64,000 nucleotides of DNA from Rhodanobacteraceae bacterium (GTDB lineage Bacteria; Pseudomonadota; Gammaproteobacteria; Xanthomonadales; SZUA-5), in the NCBI GenBank assembly GCA_016713135.1, contig JADJPR010000016.1, positions 62,001 to 126,000 on the forward strand, read 5' to 3'. Position numbers and translations under genes: made by a program. Below are positions 53,190 through 63,039 of the stretch, piece after piece (positions within the stretch are counted from its first letter, which is position 1; each line of letters opens with the position of its first letter). The notes beneath the pieces are model-generated. The model saw only the letters and a program-made list of their open reading frames with translations, was not told where the DNA came from and searched no databases.

Positions 53190-55472
53190 ATGTCAGATAC
53201 CCGAAAGCTATGGACGATCCTGAGCCTGCTGCTCATTTCATCGTTCTCCGTGCTGCTGTGGATGGGCAGCGAGATTTACCGCCAGGCACCGCCCGTGCCG
53301 GCGGCGTTCCAGAGCAGCAACAGCGAGGTCCTTTACACCCGGGACGACATCCAGACCGGGCGCGAGGTCTGGCAGTCGATCGGCGGCATGCAGCTCGGCT
53401 CGATCTGGGGCCACGGCAGCTATGTCGCCCCCGACTGGAGCGCCGACTGGCTGCACCGCGAGGCGCTGGCGCTGCTCGACATCTGGGCGCAGCGCGAGTT
53501 CGGCCGCAGCTACGCCGAACTGGCGGTCGGCCAGAAGGCAGGGCTGGAAGCCCGGCTGCGCGAGGAAGTCCGCGCGAATACCTTTGACCCTGAAACCGGA
53601 AGGGTGACGCTTTCGCGCGACCGCATCGCCGCGGCGCGCGTGGTAGCGCAGCACTACTTCGGCCTGTTCGGCTCCGACCCGGCCTTCCAGGGGCTGCGCG
53701 AGAACTATGCGATGAAGGAAGGCACCATCCCGGACGACGCGCGACGAGCGAAGCTCGGCGCCTTCATCCACTGGGCCGCCTGGGCCGCCGTCACGCAGCG
53801 CCCCGGCAGCGAGATCAGCTACACCAGCAACTGGCCGTCGGATCCGCTGGTGGGCAATGAGCCCACGTCCGACATCTTCCTGTGGACGGTGTTCAGCTTC
53901 CTGTTCCTGATCGCCGGCGTGGGCGCGCTGGTGTGGTACCACGCCGCGCACGGCAACCATTCCGACGATCCGGTGCCGCCCAAGACCGATCCACTCGCCG
54001 GCCTGGCACTGACGCCATCGATGAAGGCCACCGCGAAGTACTTCTGGGTGGTCTGCGCGCTGTTCCTGGTGCAGATCCTGCTGGGCGCCTTCACCGCGCA
54101 CTACCAGGTCGAAGGCCAGGAGTTCTACGGCTACAAGATCGCGGAAGTCCTGCCCTACTCGCTGACGCGCTCCTGGCACACCCAGATCGGCGTGCTGTGG
54201 ATCGCGACCGCCTGGCTCGGCACCGGCTTGTTCATCGCGCCGGCGATCGGCGGGGTGGAGCCGAAGTTCCAGCGTGCGGGCGTCAATTTCCTGTTCGCCT
54301 GCCTGCTGATCATCGTGGTCGGTGCCTTCACCGGGCAGTGGTTCGCGGTGATGCAGAAGATGGGCCTGGCGGAGAACTTCTGGTTCGGCCACCAGGGCTG
54401 GGAATATGTCGACATCGGCCGCTTCTGGCAGGCCTTCCTGTGGGTTGGCCTGATCCTGTGGCTGCTGCTGATGGGCCGCGCGCTGTGGCCGGCCATGCGC
54501 CGCCGCGACGAGACCCGCTCGATCGTCACCCTGCTGTTCCTGTCGACGGTCGCGATCGGCCTGTTCTACGGCGCCGGCCTGCTGTGGGGCCGCCACACCC
54601 ACATCTCGATGGTCGAATACTGGCGCTGGTGGGTGGTGCACCTGTGGGTCGAGGGCTTCTTCGAAGTGTTCGCCACCGCCGTGATCGCCTTCCTGTTCGT
54701 GAAGCTCGGTCTGGTGCGCGGGCGCACCGCGACCGCCGGCGTGCTGTTCGCGACGGTGATCTTCCTCACCGGCGGCGTGCTCGGCACCGCGCACCACTGG
54801 TACTGGGCCGGCACGCCGACTTCGATCATCGCCATCGGCGCGAGCTTCTCCGCGCTGGAGGTGGTGCCGCTGGCGCTGATCGGCTTCGAGGCCTTCGACA
54901 CCTACCGCAAGAGCTCGGCGACGCCGTGGATGGCGCGCTACCGCTGGCCGATCCTGTTCTTCGTCGCGGTCGCCTTCTGGAACCTGGTCGGCGCCGGCCT
55001 GTTCGGCTTCCTGATCAACCCGCCGCTGGCGCTGTACTACATGCAGGGCCTGAACCTGACGCCGCTGCACGGGCACACCGCGCTGTTCGGCGTGTACGGC
55101 ATGCTCGGCATCGGCCTGATGCTGTTCGTGCTGCGACTGCTGAAGCCGCAGGCAGTGTGGGACGGCGCACTGCTCGGCCGTGGTTTCTGGGCGCTCAACA
55201 TCGGTCTGGTCGGCATGGCCCTGCTGTGCCTGCTGCCGATGGGCGTGCTGCAGGTGACCGCCGCCATCGAACACGGATACTGGTACGCGCGTTCGGCCGA
55301 GTTCATGCAAGGCGCGATCATCGAGACCCTGGTCTGGCTGCGCGTGCCCGGCGATGTGATCTTCTCGGTCGGCGCGCTGTGCATCGCGTGGTTCGTGGCA
55401 CGGCTGTGGCTGCTGCCGAAGCAGAGTGCGGAATTGACCGTCGATGGCGGCGAGGTCCAGGCGAAGGCCTGA
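53190..55472 (+). CDS. norB: Quinol-dependent nitric oxide reductase
   Basis: qNOR reduces two NO to N2O with quinol electrons. Start at ATG 53190 (MSDTRKLWTILSLLLISSFS) gives 760 residues. An N-terminal quinol-binding extension (TRDDIQTGREVWQSIGGMQLGSIWGHGSYVAPDWSADWLHREAL) precedes a 12-helix heme-copper-oxidase-like core with FTGQWFAVMQKMG, GRHTHISMVEYWRWWVVHLWVEGFFEVFAT and TPLHGHTALFGVYGMLGIGL, which hold the heme and FeB histidines. No norC is needed. It may serve NO detoxification rather than full denitrification, since no other denitrification gene is present here. Confidence 0.93.
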   Translation: MSDTRKLWTILSLLLISSFSVLLWMGSEIYRQAPPVPAAFQSSNSEVLYTRDDIQTGREVWQSIGGMQLGSIWGHGSYVAPDWSADWLHREALALLDIWAQREFGRSYAELAVGQKAGLEARLREEVRANTFDPETGRVTLSRDRIAAARVVAQHYFGLFGSDPAFQGLRENYAMKEGTIPDDARRAKLGAFIHWAAWAAVTQRPGSEISYTSNWPSDPLVGNEPTSDIFLWTVFSFLFLIAGVGALVWYHAAHGNHSDDPVPPKTDPLAGLALTPSMKATAKYFWVVCALFLVQILLGAFTAHYQVEGQEFYGYKIAEVLPYSLTRSWHTQIGVLWIATAWLGTGLFIAPAIGGVEPKFQRAGVNFLFACLLIIVVGAFTGQWFAVMQKMGLAENFWFGHQGWEYVDIGRFWQAFLWVGLILWLLLMGRALWPAMRRRDETRSIVTLLFLSTVAIGLFYGAGLLWGRHTHISMVEYWRWWVVHLWVEGFFEVFATAVIAFLFVKLGLVRGRTATAGVLFATVIFLTGGVLGTAHHWYWAGTPTSIIAIGASFSALEVVPLALIGFEAFDTYRKSSATPWMARYRWPILFFVAVAFWNLVGAGLFGFLINPPLALYYMQGLNLTPLHGHTALFGVYGMLGIGLMLFVLRLLKPQAVWDGALLGRGFWALNIGLVGMALLCLLPMGVLQVTAAIEHGYWYARSAEFMQGAIIETLVWLRVPGDVIFSVGALCIAWFVARLWLLPKQSAELTVDGGEVQAKA

Positions 55473-55479
55473 GGCCAGG

Positions 55480-56040
55480 TAGGAGCGGGGGAGGTGAAGC
55501 GGGGCGGGTGAAGCGGGGCAAGGGACCAACTGCACGGTGCAAATGGTGGTGTGTCGTGGTGCGCAGCTGAAACAGACTTCAAAGCTCATGCGGAGCCAGT
55601 GGCTGGGCCCCCGACCCCTGCCCCGCTTCATCGCCCCCGCTTCATCTCCGCCAGGTAGGAGCGGGGGAGGTGAAGCGGGGCGGGTGAAGCGGGGCAAGGG
55701 ACCTGCCAGGCGGTGCAAATGGTGGTGGGGCTGACAAATGGGACCAGGCTGGCCGACCCTGCTTGGCCCCGCTTCTCCAGAGGGGGGGGGACCTGCCAGG
55801 GGCGGTGGTGGGGTGGCAGCGAAGATCTCAAGCTCATGGGAGCCAGTGGCGGGCCCCGACCGCCCCGCTTCGCCCGCTTCATCTCCCCAGGAGGGGGGGA
55901 GGGAGGAAGGGGCGGGACCGAGGCGGTGCAAATGGTGGTGTGTCGTGGTGCGCAGCTGAAACAGATCTCAAAGCTCATGCGGAGCCAATGGCTGGACCCT
56001 CTCCCCCTGCCCCGCTTCATTCCCCCGCTTCATCCCGATT
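55480..56040. repeat. Three tandem palindromic elements, GGAGCGGGGGAGGTGAAG phrase
   Basis: Each unit has a purine arm (GGAGCGGGGGAGGTGAAGCG, GGGCAAGGGACC), a loop of about 80 bases and a pyrimidine arm (CCCTGCCCCGCTTCATC). The loops of units 1 and 3 are nearly identical (GGTGCAAATGGTGGTGTGTC, then GTGGTGCGCAGCTGAAACAG), and unit 2 is a decayed copy. No gene lies in this 575-base gap. Confidence 0.85.
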
Positions 56041-56047
56041 CCCCGCC

Positions 56048-56452
56048 ATGATCGAGTTCTACCCCCAGATCAAGTCGATCCACGTCTGGCTGGTGATGGC
56101 CAGCGGCAGCCTGTTCCTGCTGCGCGGGCTGCTGGTGCTGGCCGGACAGCCTTTCGGCAACCACGTGGCGCTGAAGTACCTGAGCTACACCATCGACACC
56201 GCGCTGCTGACCGCGGCCTTCATGCTGATGACCATGCTGCACATGTACCCGATCAGCCACGACTGGCTGACGCTGAAGGTGCTGCTGCTGGTGGTCTACG
56301 TGGTGCTCGGCGTGCAGGCGCTGCGCCGCTGCCGTACCCAGGCCGCGCGCCTGGGCTGGTTCGCCGCCGCGCTGGCGACTTACCTCACGATGTTCGGTAT
56401 CGCCCGCGCGCACCATCCGCTCGGGTGGCTGCGCTGGTGGGGGTGGGTGTAG
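56048..56452 (+). CDS. SirB2-family membrane protein
   Basis: The 134-residue protein has four hydrophobic helices and begins MIEFYPQIKSIHVWLVMASGSLF-like, with the SirB2 pattern IKSIHVWLV ... LRGLLVL ... LKYLSYTIDTALL ... HDWLTLKVLLLVVYVVLGV. SirB2 proteins are small integral membrane proteins of poorly known role. It starts right at the end of the repeat array. Confidence 0.8.
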   Translation: MIEFYPQIKSIHVWLVMASGSLFLLRGLLVLAGQPFGNHVALKYLSYTIDTALLTAAFMLMTMLHMYPISHDWLTLKVLLLVVYVVLGVQALRRCRTQAARLGWFAAALATYLTMFGIARAHHPLGWLRWWGWV

Positions 56453-56462
56453 CGAGGGCTGA

Positions 56463-56612
56463 AAAGGCGGGGCAAGGGGAAGGGGGCAGGGGGTCTGGTT
56501 GACGGCGCTTTGGTGTCCAGAGGCAACTTGCGGACCGGGAGGCTGGCAACCCGACCCTGCCGCCGTCCAGGTCCCCTGCCCCCTTCCCCTTGCCCCGCCT
56601 TTCCAGCGTCCC
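56463..56612. repeat. Palindromic element with 30-bp perfect arms
   Basis: AAAGGCGGGGCAAGGGGAAG then GGGGCAGGGG is matched by CCCCTGCCCCCTTCCCCTTG then CCCCGCCTTT. The loop is about 75 bases. It fills the gap between sirB2 and ubiE and ends 30 bases from the ubiE start. Confidence 0.8.
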
Positions 56613-56641
56613 GGCCATCGTCCCGCGCTATCCTCCCGCCC

Positions 56642-57388
56642 ATGGACAAACCCACCACCCATTTCGGCTACCGCGACGTTCCGGTGGCCGAGAAGAAGGA
56701 CCTCGTCGGCGCCGTGTTCAGCTCGGTGGCCTCGCGCTACGACGTGATGAACGATCTGATGTCGCTTGGCCTGCACCGGCTGTGGAAGCGGCATTTCGTG
56801 GCCTGCGCGAATGTGCGGCCGGGCGACCGGGTGCTCGATCTGGCGGGTGGCACCGGGGATATCTCCGGGCTGATGGCGCCGCTGGTGGGCGACCAGGGCC
56901 TGGTGGTGCTGTCCGACATCAACGCCGAGATGCTGGTGCGCGGGCGCGACCGGATGCTCGACGAGGGGCATTCGGCGCGCATCGCCACCGCGCGCGTCAA
57001 TGCCGAGGCGCTGCCGTTCCCGGACCGCAGCTTCGACGTGGTCACCATCGCCTTCGGCCTGCGCAATGTCACCGACCAGCCGCGCGCCCTCGCCGAGATG
57101 CGCCGCGTGCTGCGCCCCGGCGGGCGCGCGCTGGTGCTGGAGTTCTCCGAAGTCCGCCAGCCGCTGCTGAAGCCGCTGTACGACGTGTATTCCTTCAGCG
57201 TGCTGCCGCTGCTCGGGCGCGTGGTGGCCAAGGATGAGGACAGCTACCGATACCTCGCCGAGTCGATCCGCAAACACCCCAACCAGGAAACCCTGGCCGG
57301 GCTGATGCGCGACGCCGGCCTCGAACGCGTGTCCGTGCGCAACCTGCTCGGCGGCATCGTGGCCATCCACTCGGGCTACGCCGTATAG
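56642..57388 (+). CDS. ubiE: Ubiquinone/menaquinone C-methyltransferase
   Basis: UbiE methylates the quinone ring at C2. The 248-residue protein starts MDKPTTHFGYRDVPVAEK and has the signature VFSSVASRYDVMNDLMSLGLHRLWK, SAM motif DLAGGTGDISG and AFGLRNVTD ... RPGGRALVLEFSE. All features are complete. It is not followed by ubiJ or ubiB. Confidence 0.94.
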   Translation: MDKPTTHFGYRDVPVAEKKDLVGAVFSSVASRYDVMNDLMSLGLHRLWKRHFVACANVRPGDRVLDLAGGTGDISGLMAPLVGDQGLVVLSDINAEMLVRGRDRMLDEGHSARIATARVNAEALPFPDRSFDVVTIAFGLRNVTDQPRALAEMRRVLRPGGRALVLEFSEVRQPLLKPLYDVYSFSVLPLLGRVVAKDEDSYRYLAESIRKHPNQETLAGLMRDAGLERVSVRNLLGGIVAIHSGYAV

Positions 57389-57395
57389 CCCCTTT

Positions 57396-57618
57396 CAACG
57401 CGGAGACGCGAAGGGCCTGACCCGGTTAAACGCAGAGACGCAGAGGACGCAAAGGAACGCAGAGAAAAGCGCTTGAAGCTCTTCTCCGCGCCTCTGCGCC
57501 TCCGCGTCCAATTGGGTTCGCAAGTCCGCTGCGTCTTCGAGTGGAATGGTGGCCAGCAGTTGCAGAGAAAGGCCCTTGAAGCTCTTCTCCGCGCCCTCTG
57601 CGTCTCCGCGTTTAATTG
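57396..57618. repeat. Palindromic element, AACGCGGAGACGC phrase
   Basis: Left arms CAACGCGGAGACGC and TTAAACGCAGAGACGCAGAGG, right arms CGCCTCTGCGCCTCCGCGTC and CTCTGCGTCTCCGCGTTTAA. It begins 8 bases after ubiE, and its last bases contain the (reverse) stop codon of the SWIM gene. Confidence 0.75.
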
Positions 57619-59600
57619 ACTGCTTGTCCCAAGGAGCCGGCCAGCGCCTCGCGCGTCAGCTGCAGGTGCAGCAGCAGGTCGATAGCCGCGTCGGCCAGTG
57701 CCGAAGCCTCGCCACGCGCGGGATCCTCGATGGCGAGCGCCAGCGCGAGCGTCGCATCGGCCAGGTCCTCCCATCCGACACGCCGGAGTTGGGTGGCGAG
57801 TTCGCGTCCGCGGGTCGACCAACCCGCGGCGCCGGCGCCCGAGAGCAGGCGGCTGGCGAGCCAGTCGCCCGCCCGGTCCAGCACCTGCGCCAGCGGGTCC
57901 TGGGCGGCGGGCACGGCGCCGATCGGTAGATCGCGCACCGCGCCATCGGGCAGCGCCAGGTCCGGGATGACCAGCGACGCACCGTCGCTGAGCGCCCAGG
58001 GATCCAGTTCGGGCAGGCCGCCGGTGTCGCGCAGGGTGCCAGCAACGTGTCTCGGTGGATTGGCGGCGGTCAGCGCCCGCGCCAGCGCGTCGAGCGCACC
58101 GGGCGCCGCGCGCTCCCACGGGCGCGTCAGCAACAGCGCCTCGTCGTCGGCATCGACGAGCAGCGCGTGCACGCTCTGGGTGGCCGGGTCGAATCCCACC
58201 TCGCTGATCGCCGTCGGCGCGAACACCACGTGGTCGGCCAGTGCATGCCGCGGGCGCAACAGCGCGGGCGGCAGGTGCGCGCGTGCCTCGCGCCAGGCGG
58301 CGAGCCTTGTGACCACCAGCGCGGGCGGCAGCTCGGACCAGTCGGCCGATTGCCCGAGCAGCGAAGTGCGCCCGCCATGGCCGGCGCCCAGACGAAGCTC
58401 GCCATCGGCGCGTCGATGTGCGCTGACGGTGACCAGTTGGCCTTGGGCCAATTCCACCAGGCGCCCGCTGTTGCTGACCCGCGCCTGCTGGTTGCGGGTC
58501 ACCGCGGCAGCAGCGGACTGCCCGGCATTGTCCCAGCGACAGGTCCAGGCGATTCGCGCGGAGGTGTCCGGATCGTGCAGCGCCACGCGCGCGCTGCGCT
58601 GCTCGCCGTCGGCCTCGATGCGCAGTCCGAGCGCGCGCAGGCGCACGCGCGCCAGCGGGGTTTCCAGCTTCTCGCCGATGCCGAGCGCATGCTGCGCGGC
58701 AAGCTCGCCGCCGCCGCGCGCGGCGCGCAGGCGCGCGCCCAACTCCGCCAGCAGCGGCAGCCCGTCCAGCAGGTGGAAGCGCGCGCTGCGCGCATCGAAA
58801 GCCACCAGCCACTGCTCCAGGGCCTGCAGCGCCAGCTGCACCCAGGTGGCACCGACCCGACCCGCCGCCTCCAGCGCCTGGGTCAGTGGCGGCGCGTGGC
58901 GCGCGCCGCCATCGGCCAGCCCGTGGCGCAGCAGCGCGGCGATGAGCGGCTTCAGCGCCTCGCCCAGGCCATCGGCCGCCACCGCGCGCGCGCCGAGTTG
59001 CACCCGCAGCTGCGGCGCGGCGGCATCCTGCGCGTCGGCCAGGCGGAAGGCCCAGGCGGCGAGCACCACGCAGGCGCGATGATCCGCCGGGGTGGCATCC
59101 GACTGCGCCGCGCCCGGGTCGTCGCCGCCGTGGAAACGCACGGCCGCATGCGGCAGCAGCGCGGTCGGCACCGGGTCGGCCGGCGACGCGCGGCGCACAT
59201 CGACCAGCAGCCCGGCGGCGCGCAGGCGCTCGGCCTGCGCCCATGCGGTGGCGCCGGCCCAGGCCTTGAGCGCTTCCTCGCTGGCCGCGCCGGGAGACGC
59301 CAGGGCCGGCGCCGCTTCCGCGCTCCCGGCGCGCCGTTGCCAGGCCAGCACCACGATCAGCCGGTGGCGGCACAGCGCCGCGCCACAGGTGCAGCACGCG
59401 TCGGCCACGCCCTGCCCCGGCGCGAACTCGGTACGCACGCCGTCGGCGAACTCCGCGCGCAGCACTCCATCCGCGCCGCGCCCGAGCTGCGCCGGCGCGC
59501 CCGCCTCCACCTCACGCTGGGCGCGCTTGACCAGGCCCAGGTTGGTCAACTGGGCGAGGGCTTCGGGGGTCAGGCGGAGCAGCGGATCGGGGGCGGTCAT
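57612..59600 (-). CDS. SWIM zinc-finger protein of a VWA / DUF5682 locus
   Basis: The 662-residue product has an N-terminal SWIM finger, C-x-C...C-x-H (DACCTCGAALCRHRLIV, about residues 68-84). The rest is a long alpha-rich region of low identity with many Ala, Leu and Arg. Proteins of this kind occur with VWA and DUF5682 genes and a MoxR ATPase in bacterial loci of unclear, possibly conflict-related, function. It is the last gene of the leftward set here. Its stop is provided by a repeat element. Confidence 0.75.
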   Translation of the reverse strand: MTAPDPLLRLTPEALAQLTNLGLVKRAQREVEAGAPAQLGRGADGVLRAEFADGVRTEFAPGQGVADACCTCGAALCRHRLIVVLAWQRRAGSAEAAPALASPGAASEEALKAWAGATAWAQAERLRAAGLLVDVRRASPADPVPTALLPHAAVRFHGGDDPGAAQSDATPADHRACVVLAAWAFRLADAQDAAAPQLRVQLGARAVAADGLGEALKPLIAALLRHGLADGGARHAPPLTQALEAAGRVGATWVQLALQALEQWLVAFDARSARFHLLDGLPLLAELGARLRAARGGGELAAQHALGIGEKLETPLARVRLRALGLRIEADGEQRSARVALHDPDTSARIAWTCRWDNAGQSAAAAVTRNQQARVSNSGRLVELAQGQLVTVSAHRRADGELRLGAGHGGRTSLLGQSADWSELPPALVVTRLAAWREARAHLPPALLRPRHALADHVVFAPTAISEVGFDPATQSVHALLVDADDEALLLTRPWERAAPGALDALARALTAANPPRHVAGTLRDTGGLPELDPWALSDGASLVIPDLALPDGAVRDLPIGAVPAAQDPLAQVLDRAGDWLASRLLSGAGAAGWSTRGRELATQLRRVGWEDLADATLALALAIEDPARGEASALADAAIDLLLHLQLTREALAGSLGQAVN

Positions 59601-59622
59601 GCGGAGCCCCGTGCTTTGCGCC

Positions 59623-59800
59623 GGTTGTTGGTTGTTGGTTGTTGGTTGTTGGCGGCGAAATGCGCACGCCGCAGGCCTATGGGAGCGGCTTCAGCCGCGA
59701 TCTTCTCCTGGCGGCCGCTGGAAACATCGCGGACAGAGTCCGCTCCCACAGGCTTTCGGATTGCCGGCTCCTGCTGCCAACAACCAACAACCAACGACTT
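59623..59800. repeat. Nested palindromes: GGTTGTTGGTTG outside, GGGAGCGGCTTCAGCC inside
   Basis: Outer arms GGTTGTTGGTTGTTGGTTGT and CCAACAACCAACAACCAACG enclose a GGGAGCGGCTTCAGCCGCGAT ... GCGGACAGAGTCCGCTCCCA hairpin repeat. One repeat has apparently inserted into another. Confidence 0.7.
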
Positions 59801-59864
59801 ACAACCGGCCGCGTCCCAGACTCCGCGAGACATTCCGGCGTCGCATCGAGCATTGTCTCCCACC

Positions 59865-60995
59865 CTAGCCACGCAACTTCTCCCCGATCCACTTCGCCAG
59901 TTGTCCGGGGGTCATCGCGCCGACTTCGGCGCCGACGTCGACCAGGCGCTTCGCCAGCGCGCGGTCGTAGGCGGGTTCGGCCTTGTCGTCGAGGGCGGCG
60001 AGGCCGAGGACGCGGGTGCCCTGGGCGACCAGGTCGCGGGTCAGGCCAACCAGGCGCTGCGGCGAACCGCCCTCGAAGAAATCGGTGATCAGGACGACGA
60101 TCGCGCGGCGCGGCGCGCTGATGCGCTGCGCGGCGTAGGCCAGCGCGCCGGCGATGTCGGTGCCGCCGCCGAGTTGCACCTTCATCAGGCACTCGACCGG
60201 ATCCTCGATGCGGTCGGTGAAATCGACCACCTGGGTGTCGAAGGCGATCAGATGGCTCTGCACCCCGGGCAGCCCGTGCAGACAGGCCGCGGTGACGGCC
60301 GCGTGGATCACGCTCGGCACCATGCTGCCGCTCTGGTCGACCACGATCAGCAATTGCCAGCGGTCGAGCTGGCGCCGGCTGCGGGTGGCGAACAGCGCGC
60401 GCTCGATGCCGAGCTGGCGGCGCTGCGGATCGTAGTGCTTGAGGTTGGCGCGCAGCGTGGCCTGGGCGTCGAAATTGCGCGCATTGGCGTGGCGCGTGCG
60501 CCGGCGGCGGTTCAAGGTGCCTGCGGTGGCCTGGCGGATCTCGCGCGCGAGCTTCTCCATCAGCTCGCGCACCACCCGCGCGACCAGCTGGCGCGCCATC
60601 GCCAGCACCTGCGGGTTCATCAGGTGGCGGGTGCGCATGACCGCTTCGAGCAGCGCCGGATTCGGCTCGATGCGTTCCAGCACCTTCGGATCGGTGACCA
60701 GCTCGACGATCCCGTAACGCTCCACCGCATCGCGTTCGAGGCGCTCGATGGTCTCCTTCGGGAACAGCCGGTGAACCTCGTTGATCCACTCGGGAACCGA
60801 CAGGCTGCTCGGCCCGCTGCCACCCTCGCGCCCCATCTGCTCGCGCGCCGCCTCGCCCTGCTCGCGCCCGTAGAGCCATTCGAGCGCGGCCTCGCTGGCC
60901 AGCGCATCGCCCGACAGCCCGCCGCAGGCGTTCTCGGCGGCAGCGCCGAGCAGCAGGCGCCAGCGGGTCAGGGTGGGGTCGGTGGTGGGGGGCAT
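59865..60995 (-). CDS. VWA-domain protein (CoxE-like)
   Basis: A 376-residue product starting at ATG 60995. The N-terminal half is helical (LTRWRLLLGAAAENACGG). The C-terminal half is a VWA domain with MIDAS motif DQSGSM (LIVVDQSGSMVPSVIHAAV), a conserved Thr in GGGTDIAGAL and Asp in LITDFFEGG, so metal binding is intact. VWA proteins of this type work with MoxR ATPases; no MoxR gene adjoins it here, but one may lie beyond the window. Confidence 0.85.
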   Translation of the reverse strand: MPPTTDPTLTRWRLLLGAAAENACGGLSGDALASEAALEWLYGREQGEAAREQMGREGGSGPSSLSVPEWINEVHRLFPKETIERLERDAVERYGIVELVTDPKVLERIEPNPALLEAVMRTRHLMNPQVLAMARQLVARVVRELMEKLAREIRQATAGTLNRRRRTRHANARNFDAQATLRANLKHYDPQRRQLGIERALFATRSRRQLDRWQLLIVVDQSGSMVPSVIHAAVTAACLHGLPGVQSHLIAFDTQVVDFTDRIEDPVECLMKVQLGGGTDIAGALAYAAQRISAPRRAIVVLITDFFEGGSPQRLVGLTRDLVAQGTRVLGLAALDDKAEPAYDRALAKRLVDVGAEVGAMTPGQLAKWIGEKLRG

Positions 60996-61040
60996 CAGGA
61001 TTTCGATTCGATCAGGGAAAGGGGGGGAGGGGAGGGGGGG

Positions 61041-61192
61041 GGTGGTGTTCCGTAATGGGGAAGGAGATTTCCGATGAATTTTGCGGCGGGGCAAGGCGAG
61101 GAGGAGTCATAGCAGGGCTATGGCGACGACGAGCAACGCCGCATCGGCGCAAAAGGCGCGGAAATAATTCAAGGTAATTCCGGAACACCACA
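61041..61192. mobile_element. MITE-like 150-bp palindrome
   Basis: Ends GTGGTGTTCCG / CGGAACACCAC are perfect terminal inverted repeats. Inside, ATTTCCG...TTTTGC pairs with GCAAAA...CGGAAAT, around a core GGAGTCATAGCAGGGCTATGG typical of dispersed gammaproteobacterial palindromes. It carries no gene. A remnant pyrimidine arm of the GGGGCAGGGG family follows up to about 61325. Confidence 0.6.
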
Positions 61193-61338
61193 CTAGGGAC
61201 CTGATTCGGGACTTGGGACGGGCACCTCGGTACTCGGATGCACGTGGTGCAGCTTCGAACGGACTCGAGGGATGGTTCTCGCCTGGCTACCCGTCCCTCG
61301 CCCCCTGCCCCCTGCCCCGCTCTTCCGCCTTTCGTACC

Positions 61339-63039
61339 TCATTCCAGCCCCCATCGCCGCATCGCCTCGCGCACGCGCGCCTGCAGCGCGGCGCCGCGCG
61401 CGGCGGCGCCGACGTCATCGGGCAGGGTCAGCAGCGCCGCGGCCAGGCCACTGCCGCGGCCGTGCAGGCGCGCGACCATCTCGGCGATGGCGGCGCGCTC
61501 GCGTGGCGGGAACCAGTTGAAGGCCTGGCGCAACGCCGGCAGGGCGACCAGGAATTCGTCGTCGCCATAACCGGCGACCAGTGCGTCGAGCGCACCGATC
61601 AGGCCGGCGGCGCGGGTGGCGACATCGCGCGCCAGCGCGAACAATCCGATCAGCCAGTCGCCGAGCGCCTGCGCGGTGGGCAGGCGGCGCGCAGCGGCGG
61701 TCACTGCGGCCTCGTCGAAGTGCGCATCGTCTTCGGCTTCCGCCGCCTGCCACAGCGCGCCGGCGGCGGCGCCGCGCAGCGCCGGCGCCGCCTCGGGGTC
61801 GAGCGCGCGCCGCTGCAGCAACTCGGCCAGCGCGGTCGCATGGTCTGCATCCTCGCTGCGCGCGCGGCGCCAGGCGAGGAAGCGCACCGCATCGATGTCC
61901 GCCGGATCGGCGCTGGCGCTGACGCCCTGGCGGCCCTCGATCAGCCAGGACAGGCGCTGCTCCACCAGCACCAGCAGCGGATCCAGCAGCGCGGCCAGGT
62001 CGGCGCCCCAGAAACCGGCGTCGGCGAGCGCGCTCATGCGCCGGCCGGCCTGCGCCAGCGCGGTCCAGTCGGCCGAATGCGCCAGCGCGGCCTGCGCCGC
62101 CGCGGCCAGGCGCGCACCGAGGTCGAGGTAGCCGCAGCGCAGCGCGGACAGCACCGCGTCCAGCAACTGCGCCGGTCCGGCGGCGCGCGCCCGGTCTTCC
62201 AGCTTGCGCGCGGCGGCCTCGGCCAGCGTGGCGCCCCAGGCGCCGGCCTCGATCAGCTGCGCGCGCTGCTGCCCCGGCGCCGTCAGGGTCCAGCGCTCCT
62301 GGTAGTGCTGGTCGACGCTGAGCGCGCGCGCGGCGCCCGCCGCGGCGACGCCATCGAGCGCAAATCCGGCGATCTCGAGCGTGCGCAGCCGCCACAGGAT
62401 CTCGCCGCGCTGGCTGTCGTCGCGCCGGCGCCGGTCCAGTTCGAGCTTGCGCGGCCCGCTCGGCGCTTCCAGGTCGTGCGCCGCGAGCAACGCCAGCACC
62501 TCGTCGACCAGCGGCGGCTGCGGCGTGCCGCTGGCCAGCGCGCCGCGGCCATCGCCCGCGAGCACGCGCAGTGCAGACCGCAGCCGCGCATCGGTGGTGC
62601 CGGCCATCCGCCGCGCATTCCACGGCGGCGGCTCGTCCAGCGCGCTGTCGCACAACGCGTCGAGCAGCCCGTCGAGCACATCGCTGCGCAGCGGCACGAC
62701 ATGCCCGCGCAGCTGTGCCAGCCCCAGGATCCGCGCCCGCGCCTGCACCAGTTGCGCCGTCGCCAGCGGCTGGCGCGCCTTGCGCAGCGCCGCGACGATA
62801 GTCGTCAGCGTCCGCATGCCCGCAGCCGCGGTCCCGTCCCGCCACTGCCAGCGATACCACAAGGGAGAGGGCATCCCGGCGCCATAACCGGCGTAGGCGT
62901 CCAGTTGCAGCTCGCTGTAGGGCACGAGGTAGGAGCCGACGCGGGTGAGGGTGGCGGGCGGGGTGAGGGTGGGCTCGGCCTCTGACGAGGGCACGAGGGC
63001 CTCTGACGAGGGCACGAGGGCACGAGGGCACGAGGGCAC
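61339..63039 (-). pseudogene. DUF5682-like protein, C-terminal part
   Basis: About 545 recognisable residues from EPTLTPPATLTRVGSYLVPYS and LQLDAYAGYGAGMPSPLWY to the end form the second part of a DUF5682-type protein. The first residues of this frame (ALVPSSEALVPSSEA) are encoded by the inserted repeat, and no proper start is visible. The N-terminal part lies in another frame beyond the insert. The split parts may be expressed separately or the gene may be dead. Confidence 0.6.
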
